NCBI RefSeq assembly: GCF_008725655.1
Contig: NZ_VYXP01000013.1
Span: forward strand, 1-64,000
Length of the DNA: 64,000 bases
DNA from: Marinihelvus fidelis
GTDB lineage: Bacteria > Pseudomonadota > Gammaproteobacteria > Xanthomonadales > SZUA-36
Direction of reading: 5' to 3'
Part shown: piece by piece, positions 1 to 10,290 of the stretch
Numbering within the stretch: the stretch's first letter is position 1
How the letters are laid out: the number at the start of each line of letters is the position of its first letter
Position numbers and translations under genes: made by a program
The notes under the pieces: generated by a model
What the model saw: only the letters and a program-made list of their open reading frames with translations
Told to the model about the DNA's origin: nothing
The model's database searches: none

Positions 1-93
1 TGGTGGGGTCCCTGCAGGACCGTACGCGGCCATGGATGGCCGCGTCCGAGCGATACAGGATGTACTCGAGCGAGTCCTGCAGGGACCCCACCA
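1..93. repeat. Nested palindromic intergenic element (copy A)
   Basis: Bases 1-20 are the exact reverse complement of 74-93 (20-bp arms). Inside lies a second perfect hairpin, CGCGGCCAT (25-33) and ATGGCCGCG (36-44) with a GG loop. The core GGCCATGGATGGCC and the AGCGA...GGA...CTCGAGCG right half recur in the element at 22790-22892, so the two belong to one family. It lies about 50 bases beyond the stop of the leftward asparaginase-like gene, where it could end or stabilise that transcript. The outer arm starts at base 1, so the element may extend outside the window. Confidence 0.7.
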
Positions 94-142
94 CCACCGC
101 GACCTGCGACTAGCCCCCACGGCGGCCCATCCCAGGCGGGTA

Positions 143-643
143 CTAGTCGTCCTGGGCCTCGAAGCGATTGGCGTCCACGTTTTTGGTCACCCGCCGCGGA
201 TTCCAGATGCGCCCATTCATGGCCACCCAGACCCCGGGCTCGACACACTGGACGGCGCCCAGTGCGCAGCCAATGTTGAAGACCGCGTCGGAGTCGCGGA
301 ACCGGGCCGGGTGTAATGCACCGGTCAGGACGATGCGGCGACCACGCAGGCCTTCCAGTGACAGAGCCGTGTCGACCATCGAGTCGGTGCCGTGCGTGAT
401 CAGGATGTGCGTGGCGTCGCTGTCGGCGATGGTTTCGGCAATCAGGGCGCGATCCTCGCCGTCGATATGCAGGCTGTCCTTGCGCATCAGCGGGATGACG
501 TCGAAGTCGAAAGCGACGTTCATGGCGTTCAGCGTCTCACTGATTTGCGGGTCGCCCACCTGGTAATCGCTCTTGTCGTCGAAGTAGATTTTGTCGATGG
601 TGCCGCCGGTAGTGATGACCAGCAGCCGGTCCATTTCGCTCAT
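143..643 (-). CDS. Short asparaginase-domain protein
   Basis: A 166-residue protein matching only the N-terminal catalytic half of the asparaginase/glutaminase family. It shows the nucleophile motif TTGGTID near residues 11-17 and the second catalytic motif HGTDSM near residues 83-88. Full-length asparaginases have about 330 residues with a C-terminal domain that is absent here; free-standing N-terminal-domain proteins of about 160 residues are known in gammaproteobacteria, so this is probably a natural short form and not a truncation. I chose ATG 643, whose product begins MSEMDRLLVITTGG; the open frame upstream has no family similarity. Activity on asparagine is not certain because the dimer-completing domain is missing. 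It is divergent from the next gene. Confidence 0.8.
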   Translation of the reverse strand: MSEMDRLLVITTGGTIDKIYFDDKSDYQVGDPQISETLNAMNVAFDFDVIPLMRKDSLHIDGEDRALIAETIADSDATHILITHGTDSMVDTALSLEGLRGRRIVLTGALHPARFRDSDAVFNIGCALGAVQCVEPGVWVAMNGRIWNPRRVTKNVDANRFEAQDD

Positions 644-719
644 GGCGTTTTGTCCGTGCCCGGGGGTTCGGTAGTATAGCCGAGGGCCGATCGGCCAGAC
701 TGTCGAATTGGATACGCGC

Positions 720-3689
720 ATGCACCGGGATTCGCTCCTGACCAGGGAGATGCTGACCATCACACTCGCCGCCCTGCTGGCGCAGGCCGCGCCCGTGTGG
801 GCGCAGGACGGCGAAGGCGAGGTGGCGCCTGTCGAAGACACCCCGGCCGAGCTGGCTGTCGCGGAGCCGGTCGTCGTGGACGTCGAGTGGCCGGATCGAG
901 ACGAACTGGCCGCCGCCATTGCGGACCCGGAGCGTCGACTGGAATCCTTGCTGACCGTCTCGGCGCTGGCCCGTATGCCTGCCCACCTGCGTGGCGCCAC
1001 GGGTACGGACATGGACGCCGTGGCGCGCCAGGTGTTGGCCGATCGTGACTGGCTGGCGGGGCTGGCGCGCCGTTTCGGTATCGAGGTGTCGAGAAGCCCG
1101 ATCCTGGACCCGGCGGCCTGGCGGGTGCAGTTGCAGCTGGACCAGTATGGGCTGCTACCCAGTTACGTATCCTCGCCGCTGGGGCCCGGCCTGGAGGTCA
1201 CGCTGGAGCAGGCGCTGAATCGCGATAACGCCGCTTTGGCGGCATCCGCGCTGCCCGAACTGCTGTGGTACCTGGAGGCCAGCGCTACGCAATCCTGGAC
1301 GACCGCGCTGGCGGCGCTGGAAGACAACGCGGCATTGAGAACGGCTCTGGGTCGTGACGCCGCGACCTTGCTGGACGGCTGGGTCGTTGAAACGGCGGAT
1401 AAACAGGCCGGCGCGCAGCAGGCACCGGAGCCGGCGGGGCAACTGGCCGCTGCAGAGGCGGCGCTGTCGAATTATGTCTCCCAGCTGGTTGGCACGGGCC
1501 CGCCCGACGCGGCATCGTTGCGTCGCGACGTGGCCGGCCTGCTGGCCGTCATGCCCGCCCTGGATGACCCGCAGCGGGTGCAGGCAGGCAGCCTGTTGCA
1601 CATGGCCGGGCTGGTCGACGGCCTGCAGGAGCAGCGCTACTTCCACTTTGCCGAGGGACTGCTGGCGATCATGGCGCAGCTGGAGCTGTACGTGGACGTC
1701 TACCCCGAGGCCGTGCGCGAAGTGGCCGGCTGGATGAACGCCGTGCTGCCGGTGCTGTCGCGCACCTATGCCCGTGACCTGGCCGCCGTCGACCCGCGGC
1801 TGAACTCCGCTGTCGCCGCCACCTATGACGTGGCCGGGACGCTGGCGCGCACGGAACCGATGGCGGATGGAAGAGGCGTGCGCCAGGCCATCGCCGACGC
1901 AGTCGCCCGGCTGGCGCTGCTGGTGCCGGACATGGGGTACTACTTTGACCTGCCCGTGCGCGACGCGGTGGCCGGCGCGGTCGACGCCTGTACCGGCATT
2001 GTCGCGGTGCGTGATCCCGATGGCAGCCCGGCGCTGACACGCGATGTGTTTGACGACTGCCAGCAGTCGCTGGTGGCGCAGGCCGATGGTGAAGCCCGCG
2101 AGCCACAGTTAGCGGGTGACGCCAACGGCCCGTTTGGCGAGGCCCAGCTGCGACGCGAGCTGGGGCTGACCGCCGGGCAGCGTATCAACTACGGTATCGG
2201 CTACCTGCACCAGCGTTACCAGACCGGCTGCGAGTTGCCGTCACGACCGCTACCGAACCCGCTTGAGTGGTCCTACCTGGCGACCTTCATGTCGTGGCTG
2301 GCGGAGCAGTCGCCGGTGTTTTTCCAGACCCCGGAGAACGAGGCGCGGCTGACACGCATGCGCGCCATCGGCACCGAATTGAAGCAGGTGCTGGCCGAGC
2401 AGGTCGACTGTGTCACCGGCATGGGTACGCGGCTCGCGGACCCGGTCAGCCGGGTCACCGCGGATTACCGCGAAGAGCTGATCGCCCTGGGGCGTGCGTT
2501 GCAGAGCGCCGAGATGGAGTTCAGGGACCGCTTCCTGGCACCGGGCGCGGATGTGAACCTGGCGGGTGACGCGCGCCAGAGCACGGCTTACCGCCCCGAC
2601 GACCTGGTCATCGGCCCCTGCAACATCGAAAACGCCTGCGAGATGACCGCTGCGCTGGGTTCCACCCGCGCCCTGGCCGGCCTGTTCCCGGATACCTGGC
2701 TGCTGGCCGACCAGGTGGGCCTGGGCGAGGTCGAGATCTGCTACGACGACATGGGTTGGGAGCAGCGGCGCTCGCAGCCGGTGCGCGAGGGCGACACCAA
2801 CGTCGCCAACTACCATGGCCGGCTCGCCTTCACGCTGCGTGGGCGCTTTATCGGCGAGGAGGACAGTCATGAGCTGTTCGCCTATCGTTTCGTGTCGCCC
2901 GGTGAGTACCACTACCTGTTTTCCGCGGCCAATGACGAGGTGCTCAACGATGCCTGCCCGGTCGAGTGGGTGGGTTCGCGCATCGTTACCGAGTTGCCGT
3001 CCGGCAAGCGCGGCCTGGTGCCCAATCGCCTGACCTACCTGTCCGCGCCGCGCACGCTGCCGTCGCGGTTGCTGTCAGCGAACTGGGACCGGGGCGAAGA
3101 GTGGCGTGACTGGTTCGTGACCGGCCTGGGCGTCGCCGCGCTTGACGTCGACATCCCGCCGGATCCGTCGCCGGCCCTGTCTCAGCGCCTGCAGCAGTTG
3201 CGCCAGCGCGAGCAGGCGGCGATCTACGGCAGCCTGCTGGAGCGCCCGACCGGGGCTAATCCACAGTTCTCGACGCCGGTGCGCGAGCAATTGCGGCGGC
3301 TGGAGACGGCCAAGTCACTGATCCGCATGCAGATGATGCTGTTCTATCCGCACGTGCTGAGCGAATCCGACCGCCTGCGCGCGGCGCTGGCGGGCGAAAA
3401 CGGCCTGTTGGATGTCGAGGTGCTGGCCCGCTACCGCAAGGACAACCGGCCGCTGGACCAGGTGGTCGAGGCCAGCCTGCGGCGCCTGGACCAGTTTGAG
3501 CAGGAATGGGCGCAGCTGCCCGAGGCGGTACGCCGCAACGGCTCGATCGCCGACAGCGTGTCGCACGCGATGGTTCGCCTGGACGCGGTCGCCGCGCAGT
3601 TCTTCGCGCCGACGTCACGGCCGCCGGCGGCGGGTACCGAGCAGCCGGCCCCGGCCGCGGCCCCGACGGAAGACGCCGGCCCGGACTGA
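720..3689 (+). CDS. Large exported protein of unknown function
   Basis: A 989-residue protein I do not recognise. From ATG 720 the N-terminus has a basic start and a hydrophobic stretch ending APVWA before QDGEG, a good Sec signal peptide, so the protein should be periplasmic or surface-exposed. The body is rich in Leu, Ala, Asp and Arg and looks mostly helical, with a few Cys clusters near residues 640-660. The last 30 residues are a Pro/Ala-rich low-complexity tail. A TTG at 708 would add four residues; I prefer ATG 720. The chromate transporter start follows after 22 bases, so the two may be cotranscribed. No catalytic motif stood out. Confidence 0.75.
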   Translation: MHRDSLLTREMLTITLAALLAQAAPVWAQDGEGEVAPVEDTPAELAVAEPVVVDVEWPDRDELAAAIADPERRLESLLTVSALARMPAHLRGATGTDMDAVARQVLADRDWLAGLARRFGIEVSRSPILDPAAWRVQLQLDQYGLLPSYVSSPLGPGLEVTLEQALNRDNAALAASALPELLWYLEASATQSWTTALAALEDNAALRTALGRDAATLLDGWVVETADKQAGAQQAPEPAGQLAAAEAALSNYVSQLVGTGPPDAASLRRDVAGLLAVMPALDDPQRVQAGSLLHMAGLVDGLQEQRYFHFAEGLLAIMAQLELYVDVYPEAVREVAGWMNAVLPVLSRTYARDLAAVDPRLNSAVAATYDVAGTLARTEPMADGRGVRQAIADAVARLALLVPDMGYYFDLPVRDAVAGAVDACTGIVAVRDPDGSPALTRDVFDDCQQSLVAQADGEAREPQLAGDANGPFGEAQLRRELGLTAGQRINYGIGYLHQRYQTGCELPSRPLPNPLEWSYLATFMSWLAEQSPVFFQTPENEARLTRMRAIGTELKQVLAEQVDCVTGMGTRLADPVSRVTADYREELIALGRALQSAEMEFRDRFLAPGADVNLAGDARQSTAYRPDDLVIGPCNIENACEMTAALGSTRALAGLFPDTWLLADQVGLGEVEICYDDMGWEQRRSQPVREGDTNVANYHGRLAFTLRGRFIGEEDSHELFAYRFVSPGEYHYLFSAANDEVLNDACPVEWVGSRIVTELPSGKRGLVPNRLTYLSAPRTLPSRLLSANWDRGEEWRDWFVTGLGVAALDVDIPPDPSPALSQRLQQLRQREQAAIYGSLLERPTGANPQFSTPVREQLRRLETAKSLIRMQMMLFYPHVLSESDRLRAALAGENGLLDVEVLARYRKDNRPLDQVVEASLRRLDQFEQEWAQLPEAVRRNGSIADSVSHAMVRLDAVAAQFFAPTSRPPAAGTEQPAPAAAPTEDAGPD

Positions 3690-3711
3690 GCCGGCACATT
3701 CGGGCATCGGC

Positions 3712-5046
3712 GTGAACGATGAACTGAAACCGGTCAGCCCTGGCGAGGCCACCCGCGCCTGGGCCCGTGTCGCGGCGCTCAGTTTTGGCGGCCCCGCGGG
3801 GCAGATCGCGGTCATGCACCGGGTCATCGTCGAGGAAAAGGGCTGGGTCAGCGACAGCCGCTTCATGCATGCCCTCAACTACTGCATGGTCCTGCCCGGG
3901 CCCGAGGCGCAGCAGCTGGCCACCTACCTGGGCTGGTTGCTGCACGGCTGGCGTGGCGGGCTGGTCGCCGGCGGGCTCTTCATTCTTCCCGGGTTTGTCA
4001 GCATCCTGTTGCTCAGCGTGCTGTATGCCGGCTTCCACGAAGCGCCCGCGGTGCAGGCCCTGTTTTTCGGCATCAAGGCGGCGGTGCTGGCGGTGATCGC
4101 GCAGGCCATTTTCAGGCTCGGTCGCAAGGCCCTGCGAACCGGCCCGCAGGTCATCCTGGCCGCTGCCGCGTTTATCGCGCTGTTTTTCTTCGCGGTGCCG
4201 TTTCCCTGGGTCATCCTGGGTGCGGCAATCGCCGGGGTGTGGATGGCGCGATCCTTCACACCGGACGCCGGGGCGGCGGTGCAATCCGGCCAGGGGCGAC
4301 CGGCGGACCGTGTTTCCGGGTGGCGAACGGCGCGGGTGCTGTCTGTTGGGCTGGCGTTGTGGATGGCGCCGGTGCTGGCGCTGTGGGTGGCGCTGGGGCC
4401 AGAGGATGTCTTTACCCGGCTGGGGTTGTTTTTCAGCAAGATGGCCGTGGTCAGTTTCGGCGGCGCTTACTCGGTGCTGGCTTACGTGGCCCAGGAAGCG
4501 GTCCAGACCCATGGCTGGTTGTCCCCCGGGGAAATGCTCGACGGCCTGGGTATGGCCGAGACCACGCCGGGCCCGCTGATCCAGGTGGTCCAGTTTGTCG
4601 GCTTCATGGGTGGCTACCGCGATGCCGGCGACCTGTCGCCCATGCTGGGTGGCGTGCTGGCGTCGGTGCTGGTGACCTGGGTGACCTTCGTGCCCAGCTT
4701 CCTGTGGATTTTTATGGGTGCGCCGTACATCGAGACCCTGCGCGGCAACCGGACGCTGCAGGCGGCGCTGGCGGCGGTCACGGCGGCCGTGGTGGGCGTG
4801 ATGTTGAACCTGGCGGCCTGGTTCTCGGTGCACGTGCTGTTCGCGCACGTCGACACGCGCTCATTCGGGCCGCTGCAGCTGGTCGTGCCGGAACCCGCGA
4901 GCGTCCAGTGGCTGGCGCTGGTACTGGCCGCAGGCGCGTTCCTGGCGATGGCGCGGTTCAGGGCAGGGATGTTGCCGGTGATCGGCGTCAGCGCCGTGCT
5001 GGGTGCCGGTGCGTACCTGGCCCTGCCGGGCCTGGTCACCGGATAA
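3712..5046 (+). CDS. chrA: Chromate transporter, ChrA family (bidomain)
   Basis: A 444-residue inner-membrane protein with two homologous CHR halves, the long-chain ChrA architecture that exports chromate using the proton gradient. The family motif FGGPAGQIAVMH appears near residues 23-34, and the second-half equivalent SFGGAYSVL lies near residue 248. The downstream GMAETTPGPL motif is also typical. Ten or more hydrophobic segments are visible. The only in-frame start consistent with family length is GTG 3712 (VNDELKPVSPGEA), 22 bases after the preceding stop; the longer open frame overlaps the upstream gene. Chromate as substrate is inferred from family membership only. Confidence 0.88.
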   Translation: MNDELKPVSPGEATRAWARVAALSFGGPAGQIAVMHRVIVEEKGWVSDSRFMHALNYCMVLPGPEAQQLATYLGWLLHGWRGGLVAGGLFILPGFVSILLLSVLYAGFHEAPAVQALFFGIKAAVLAVIAQAIFRLGRKALRTGPQVILAAAAFIALFFFAVPFPWVILGAAIAGVWMARSFTPDAGAAVQSGQGRPADRVSGWRTARVLSVGLALWMAPVLALWVALGPEDVFTRLGLFFSKMAVVSFGGAYSVLAYVAQEAVQTHGWLSPGEMLDGLGMAETTPGPLIQVVQFVGFMGGYRDAGDLSPMLGGVLASVLVTWVTFVPSFLWIFMGAPYIETLRGNRTLQAALAAVTAAVVGVMLNLAAWFSVHVLFAHVDTRSFGPLQLVVPEPASVQWLALVLAAGAFLAMARFRAGMLPVIGVSAVLGAGAYLALPGLVTG

Positions 5047-5049
5047 CGT

Positions 5050-5424
5050 TCAGCTCTGGCGTTTGCGGCGTTGCTTTCGGGTGGCGACCGCCAGGGCCAC
5101 CAGGAACGTGCTGGCCAGGAGTGTTTCCACGCCAGCGGTCCATTGCTGGTTGGCCGCGCTCCACCATTCCATGACCCCGAACATGAAGTACAGCAACGCC
5201 AGGTAGCCGGCCCAGACCAGCGCCCTTGGGCGCCGGGCCAGCACGCCGGGAAGTGGCAGCAACAGGGGAACGGTGGCGAGTAAAGCCAGTGGCCAGGCCT
5301 GTTTGCCGGCGGGCGCGGGAATGACGGCCAGCCACAGCGGTTGCCAGGCCAGCAACATCACGTACAGCACGCGGGCGGCCTGCAACGCGGCCTTGCGGCG
5401 TGGGTGGTGCTGTTGATCGTTCAT
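5050..5424 (-). CDS. DUF2069-like small membrane protein
   Basis: A 124-residue inner-membrane protein with four predicted hydrophobic segments and a basic C-terminus (RKQRRKRQS). Its size, topology and position directly downstream of wrbA match the DUF2069 family, which has no known function. Start ATG 5424 gives MNDQQHHPRRKAAL before the first membrane segment and leaves 14 bases after the wrbA stop, indicating one operon arsC-wrbA-this gene. The 3' end is convergent with chrA, with three bases between the stops. Confidence 0.75.
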   Translation of the reverse strand: MNDQQHHPRRKAALQAARVLYVMLLAWQPLWLAVIPAPAGKQAWPLALLATVPLLLPLPGVLARRPRALVWAGYLALLYFMFGVMEWWSAANQQWTAGVETLLASTFLVALAVATRKQRRKRQS

Positions 5425-5438
5425 CGCGGTGTGGATGG

Positions 5439-6032
<594 letters not shown>

Positions 6033-6380
6033 TCAGAGGATGTCCAGCACCGATTCCGGCGGCCGGCCGATCGCCGCCTTGCCGTCATGGGTGACGATGG
6101 GGCGCTCGATCAGGCGCGGGTGGGACGCCATGGCGGCGATGATGGCATCGTCGTCGAGTTCCGCGCTGGCCAGGCCCAGGTCCCTGTATTCCTGCTCGCC
6201 GCGACGCAGCAGCTCGCGCGGTGAAATGCCCAGCATCGCAACCAGCTGCTTCAGCGTGGCCGCGTCCGGCGGGGTGTCCAGGTAGCGGACGATGTCGGGT
6301 TCGATGCCCCGGTCTTCGAGCAACGCCAGGGTCGCGCGCGACTTGGAGCAGCGCGGGTTGTGGTAGATGGTCACGGTCAT
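6033..6380 (-). CDS. arsC: Arsenate reductase, glutaredoxin type (ArsC)
   Basis: A 115-residue thioredoxin-fold protein. The catalytic motif NPRCSKS places the active Cys at residue 11. A conserved RPIV segment with the oxyanion-binding Arg lies near residues 92-95, and the C-terminal IGRPPESV is typical. The length is normal for glutaredoxin-dependent ArsC/YffB-like proteins. No arsR or arsB lies nearby, so a housekeeping role is as likely as arsenate detoxification. First gene of a leftward operon with wrbA. Confidence 0.88.
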   Translation of the reverse strand: MTVTIYHNPRCSKSRATLALLEDRGIEPDIVRYLDTPPDAATLKQLVAMLGISPRELLRRGEQEYRDLGLASAELDDDAIIAAMASHPRLIERPIVTHDGKAAIGRPPESVLDIL

Positions 6381-6488
6381 GGTGGTCCGGGCCCGGTTGC
6401 GGGCGATACGAATTCGGGGCCATTTTAGATAGCGCCGGCGGTCGGGTAAACTTCAATGGCCTGCCGACGCCGCGCCACCGATAGCCGC

Positions 6489-7781
6489 ATGTCCCGGAAA
6501 ACACGCAAGACCATTCGCCAGCTGATCACCGAACCGCGTCACGCGCGGCGGATCGCGCGTCATGTCTGGCGGCACTTCAAGGAGGACCGCTGTTTCGACG
6601 AGGCGGCGTCATTGAGTTACACCAGCCTGTTGTCGCTGGTGCCCTTGCTGGCGGTGATGTTTGGTGTGGCTTCGGCCTTTCCGGTGTTTGACCGCTGGTC
6701 GACCCAGTTGCGGTCGGTGATCTATGCCAACCTGGTGCCCGATGCCGGCGCGCAGCTGGGCGCGCAGCTGGACCAGTTCATCAGCTCGGTCGCACAGCTG
6801 ACGCTGCCGGGGACCCTGTTCCTTGTAGTCACGGCATTGCTGTTGATGATGCGTATCGAGCGCAGCTTCAACCGCGTCTGGCGGGTGCCGGTGTCACGCG
6901 GCATCGTCAACCGCGTGACCATGTACTGGGCGGTGCTGACCCTGGGCCCGCTGGCACTGGGCGCGGCCACCGCACTGAGCGCGCAGCCATTGTTCGATTT
7001 CCTCGGCGGTGAGGCCCTGGTGGACGCCAACTTCATGCGCGGGCTGGGCGTGTTCATGCTCACCTGGCTGGCGTTCTGCATGATGTTCATCCTGGTGCCA
7101 AACTGCCGCGTGCCGTTCGCGTACGGCGCCGTGGGCTCGCTGCTGTCGACGGTGCTGTTCACGATTGCCAAGGTGGTGTTCGTGGCCTGGGTGAGTCGCG
7201 CCAACTACCGCATCATCTACGGCGCGATGGCCAGCGTGCCCATCTTCCTGCTATGGCTCTACCTGGTGTGGACGGTGATCCTGCTGGGCGCGTCGCTGTC
7301 GGCCTCGCTGACCAGCTTCCGTAACCGCCATGGCGACTGGGAATGGCCGCGGGCCTGGGAGTTGCTGCTGGTGATCCGGGTGCTGGGACATTTCTACCGC
7401 GCCCAGGAGAAAGGCACCGCGCTTGGCACATCTGAACTGCTGGAGCTGGAGCCCGGCCTGGCCAGCGCCAGGGCGCTGGACATCATGACCGACCTGGTGG
7501 ACGAGAAGCTGCTGACGTCCGACCAGGAAGAAAACTGGGTGCTGTTGCGCGACCTGTCACGCTACTCGCTGGGTGAGTTGTATCGCGCCGGCGACTATCA
7601 CCTGCCGATTGGCAAGGACCTGCCCATTCCCAACGCGACACCGCTGGACCGGGTGTTCACGGATGTGGTCAACACCACGCCGCTGGACCTGGAGATTCCC
7701 GTGGCGACGATCCTGGGCCGCGCAGCGGAGTCCCGGTCAGGGTCGCAACGTTCACCGGATGGAGCCGGCTCCGGGGGCTAG
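6489..7781 (+). CDS. yihY: YihY/virulence factor BrkB family membrane protein
   Basis: A 430-residue inner-membrane protein of the YihY family, once mislabelled ribonuclease BN. A basic N-terminus ([12 protein letters not shown]) is followed by the family signature [20 protein letters not shown] at about residues 38-57, six hydrophobic segments, and the [19 protein letters not shown] signature near residues 240-258. The cytosolic C-terminal extension of about 150 residues looks winged-helix-like ([16 protein letters not shown]). Start ATG 6489 fits the family better than the upstream in-frame 6456. Its end overlaps the convergent rnhB by four bases. Function unknown. Confidence 0.85.
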   Translation: MSRKTRKTIRQLITEPRHARRIARHVWRHFKEDRCFDEAASLSYTSLLSLVPLLAVMFGVASAFPVFDRWSTQLRSVIYANLVPDAGAQLGAQLDQFISSVAQLTLPGTLFLVVTALLLMMRIERSFNRVWRVPVSRGIVNRVTMYWAVLTLGPLALGAATALSAQPLFDFLGGEALVDANFMRGLGVFMLTWLAFCMMFILVPNCRVPFAYGAVGSLLSTVLFTIAKVVFVAWVSRANYRIIYGAMASVPIFLLWLYLVWTVILLGASLSASLTSFRNRHGDWEWPRAWELLLVIRVLGHFYRAQEKGTALGTSELLELEPGLASARALDIMTDLVDEKLLTSDQEENWVLLRDLSRYSLGELYRAGDYHLPIGKDLPIPNATPLDRVFTDVVNTTPLDLEIPVATILGRAAESRSGSQRSPDGAGSGG

Positions 7782-8356
7782 AGCAGCGCCCTGACCGGCG
7801 CGAAGCTGCGGCGGTGGATGGGGCAGGGACCCAGCGTCCGTAACTGCGCCATGTGGGCCGCGGTGGGGTAACCCTTGTGACGGTCAAAGCCGTAGCCGGG
7901 GTACTGCTGGTGATAGTCCAGCATCAGCCGGTCGCGATGTACCTTGGCCAGGATCGAGGCCGCCGAGATGGCGGGCTCCAGGCCGTCACCGCCCACCAAC
8001 GCGTGGGTCTCACAGGGCAATTCCGGGCAGCGGTTGCCATCCACCAGCACCATTTCCGGCAGGCTGGCCAGGCCCAGCACGCTGCGGCGCATGCCCTCCA
8101 TGGTCGCCGCCAGGATATTCATCCGGTCGATGTCGTCCGCGTGCATTTCGATGATGCAGTAGTCCCGCGCCCGTTCGATGACCTGGCCGAACAGGGCTTC
8201 CCGGCGTTTCGCGGTCAATCGCTTGGAGTCGTCCAGGCCATCAATACGCGCGGACGGGCAGGGGTCGAGCACCACGGCCGCCACCACCACCGGGCCCGCC
8301 AGCGGCCCGCGCCCGGCTTCATCCACGCCGGCGGTTATGCTCACCGGGGTGATCAT
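7778..8356 (-). CDS. rnhB: Ribonuclease HII
   Basis: A 192-residue RNase HII that cuts RNA in RNA/DNA hybrids and starts removal of single ribonucleotides from DNA. The [11 protein letters not shown] motif puts catalytic Asp/Glu at residues 12-13. VLVDGN near residue 106 and [12 protein letters not shown] carry further conserved acidic residues, and [12 protein letters not shown] is the C-terminal signature. ATG 8356 overlaps the lpxB stop by four bases, so it is the last gene of the envelope supercluster. The dnaE-accA pair that follows in E. coli is absent. Confidence 0.93.
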   Translation of the reverse strand: MITPVSITAGVDEAGRGPLAGPVVVAAVVLDPCPSARIDGLDDSKRLTAKRREALFGQVIERARDYCIIEMHADDIDRMNILAATMEGMRRSVLGLASLPEMVLVDGNRCPELPCETHALVGGDGLEPAISAASILAKVHRDRLMLDYHQQYPGYGFDRHKGYPTAAHMAQLRTLGPCPIHRRSFAPVRALL

Positions 8357-9540
8357 GCGGCGGCCGGCTGGTCCAGCAGTTCGGCGATGGCGGCGGCCGC
8401 GCTGGCCGCGGCGTCAATGCGCAGCTCGCGGTGCAGGGCATCGAAACGTGCGGTGAGTGCTGCGCGCCGGTCGGGCCCGTCGAGCCAGGCTTCCGCGGCG
8501 TCGGCCAGCGCCGGGCCGGTCACGTCGTGCTGGAACAGTTCCGGGACCAGGGCTTCGCCCGCCAGGATGTTGGGCAGCGAGACATGCGCGGTCTTCATCA
8601 GGCGGAAGTGCCGGAGGATGCGGTAGGTGGCCGGCGCCAGCCGGTACGACACCACCATGGGCCGGTTCACCAGCATGCACTCCAGCGCCGCGGTCCCGGA
8701 GGCGACCAGGACGACGTCGGCGGCGGCCATGACCTCCAGCGCGCGGCCGTCGACCAACTGGATATCGACCGCTTTGGCGGCCGAGTTCATGGTCTCGCGC
8801 ACGGATTCGAAGCACGCCCGTGCGCCTTCGTCGGCCATCGGCGCCACGAAGCGGATGCCCGGGCGGCGCGACGCCAGCTCGACGGCGGCCTCGATATACG
8901 GCCCGGCCAGGCGGCTGACTTCCGAAGCACGGCTGCCGGGTAGCAGCGCGACGATTTCCCCTTCCGTTTCCAGGCCCAGGGACTGCCGGGCAGCGACCGG
9001 GTCGTTGTGCAGCGGAATGGCATCGGCCATCGGGTGGCCGGTGTAGCGCGCGGTGACGCCGTGGCGCTCGTAGAACGCCGGCTCGAACGGGAACAGGCAC
9101 AGCACCCGGTCGACGGCCCTGGCAATACCTTTTACGCGCCCCTGGCGCCAGGCCCAGACGGTGGGGCTGACGTACTGCACTGTGGTCATGCCGGCCTCGC
9201 GGGCGCGCCGCTCGACACCCAGGTTAAAGTCGGGGGCATCGATGCCCACCAGGATGTCTGGACGCGCGTCGTCCAGCCGCCTGAGCAGCTCGCCCCGGAG
9301 CTTGAGCAATCGCGGCAGGTGGCGCAGGACTTCGGCCAGGCCCATGACCGACAGCTCGCGGCGGTCCCACCAGGTGTCGAAGCCGGCGGCGCGCATGTGG
9401 TCACCGCCGATGCCGAAGATTTCGGCGTCGGGATAGCGCTGGCGCAGCGCCCGGATCAGGGCGCCGCCCAGCTGGTCGCCGGAGGCCTCCCCGGCGATCA
9501 GCGCGATGCGCGGGCTAGCGGATGATGGAGCGGTCGGCAT
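8353..9540 (-). CDS. lpxB: Lipid-A-disaccharide synthase
   Basis: A 395-residue family GT19 glycosyltransferase that joins UDP-2,3-diacylglucosamine and lipid X to form the lipid A disaccharide at the inner membrane face. N-terminal [15 protein letters not shown] is the family hallmark, followed by [32 protein letters not shown] and [11 protein letters not shown] chose ATG 9540, which overlaps the end of lpxA by 26 bases; the further open frame upstream lies wholly inside lpxA and is not LpxB-like. Translational coupling with lpxA is likely. Confidence 0.94.
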   Translation of the reverse strand: MPTAPSSASPRIALIAGEASGDQLGGALIRALRQRYPDAEIFGIGGDHMRAAGFDTWWDRRELSVMGLAEVLRHLPRLLKLRGELLRRLDDARPDILVGIDAPDFNLGVERRAREAGMTTVQYVSPTVWAWRQGRVKGIARAVDRVLCLFPFEPAFYERHGVTARYTGHPMADAIPLHNDPVAARQSLGLETEGEIVALLPGSRASEVSRLAGPYIEAAVELASRRPGIRFVAPMADEGARACFESVRETMNSAAKAVDIQLVDGRALEVMAAADVVLVASGTAALECMLVNRPMVVSYRLAPATYRILRHFRLMKTAHVSLPNILAGEALVPELFQHDVTGPALADAAEAWLDGPDRRAALTARFDALHRELRIDAAASAAAAIAELLDQPAAA

Positions 9541-10288
9541 GGTCGATAAAATCGACGAGCCGCCGGATTTCGCCGTCTTCCTCGTCCAGCGCCAGCAGTT
9601 CTTCGCGCGCCTTGTCCAGCGGCAGGCCGGAGCGGTACAGGATCCGGTAGGCACGGCGGACATTCTGGATCTGTTCGGCCGAGAACCCGCGACGGCGCAG
9701 GCCCTCGGTGTTCATGCCGCGCGGGTGTGACTTCTCCGGCGAGACCGTCACGTAGGGCGGCACACTGCGATTGACCAGGCTGGAGAACGAGATGAAGGCA
9801 TGCTCGCCGATGTCACAGAACTGGTGAATCTGCGTGAAGCCGCTAAGAATCGCGTAGTTGCCGATGGTCACGTGCCCGGCCAGGCTGGCGTTATTGGCCA
9901 TGATGATGTGATCGCCCAGCTGGCAGTCGTGGGCGATATGCACATAGGCCATGATCCAGTTGTCATCGCCGATCTTCGTGACCCCGGTATCCTGCACGGT
10001 GCCGCGGTTGATGGTGCAGAACTCGCGGATGGTATTGCCGTCACCGATGACCAGCTCGGTGTCTTCGCCCGCGTATTTCTTGTCCTGCGGCGCGTCGCCA
10101 ATGGAGTTGAACTGGAAGATGTGGTTGTTCCGGCCGATGGTGGTACGGCCGGCAATGATGACATTGGGGCCGATGGTGGTGCCGGCGCCGACAGTCACTT
10201 TCGGGCCGATCACCGACCAGGGGCCGATCTCCACGTCGTCGGCGATCTGCGCCGCCGGATCGACAATCGCTCGTTCGTGAATGGCCAT
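9515..10288 (-). CDS. lpxA: UDP-N-acetylglucosamine acyltransferase
   Basis: A 257-residue left-handed beta-helix enzyme that adds the first 3-hydroxyacyl chain to UDP-GlcNAc from acyl carrier protein, the first step of lipid A synthesis. Hexapeptide repeats with I/V every sixth residue run from about residue 8 to 190, including VGAGTTIGPNVIIAG. The catalytic His lies in the MAYVHIAHDCQLGD segment. The helical C-terminal domain carries RRGFSAEQIQNVRRAYR. ATG 10288 lies two bases after the fabZ stop; fabZ-lpxA-lpxB are translated in tight series. Confidence 0.95.
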   Translation of the reverse strand: MAIHERAIVDPAAQIADDVEIGPWSVIGPKVTVGAGTTIGPNVIIAGRTTIGRNNHIFQFNSIGDAPQDKKYAGEDTELVIGDGNTIREFCTINRGTVQDTGVTKIGDDNWIMAYVHIAHDCQLGDHIIMANNASLAGHVTIGNYAILSGFTQIHQFCDIGEHAFISFSSLVNRSVPPYVTVSPEKSHPRGMNTEGLRRRGFSAEQIQNVRRAYRILYRSGLPLDKAREELLALDEEDGEIRRLVDFIDHADRSIIR

Positions 10289-10290
10289 GG

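Noticed and set aside
143-1012. Longer 289-residue form of the asparaginase-like protein
   Set aside because: The extra N-terminal part is the antisense reading of the 720-3689 gene; ATG 643 gives the family start.
3256-4848. A 530-codon minus-strand frame
   Set aside because: Antisense to the exported protein and chrA; His/Arg/Gln-rich as expected for a shadow of membrane-protein codons.
6033-6380. Arsenic resistance cassette
   Set aside because: arsC is present but arsR, arsB and arsH are not; the arsC-wrbA-DUF2069 order is a common housekeeping arrangement.
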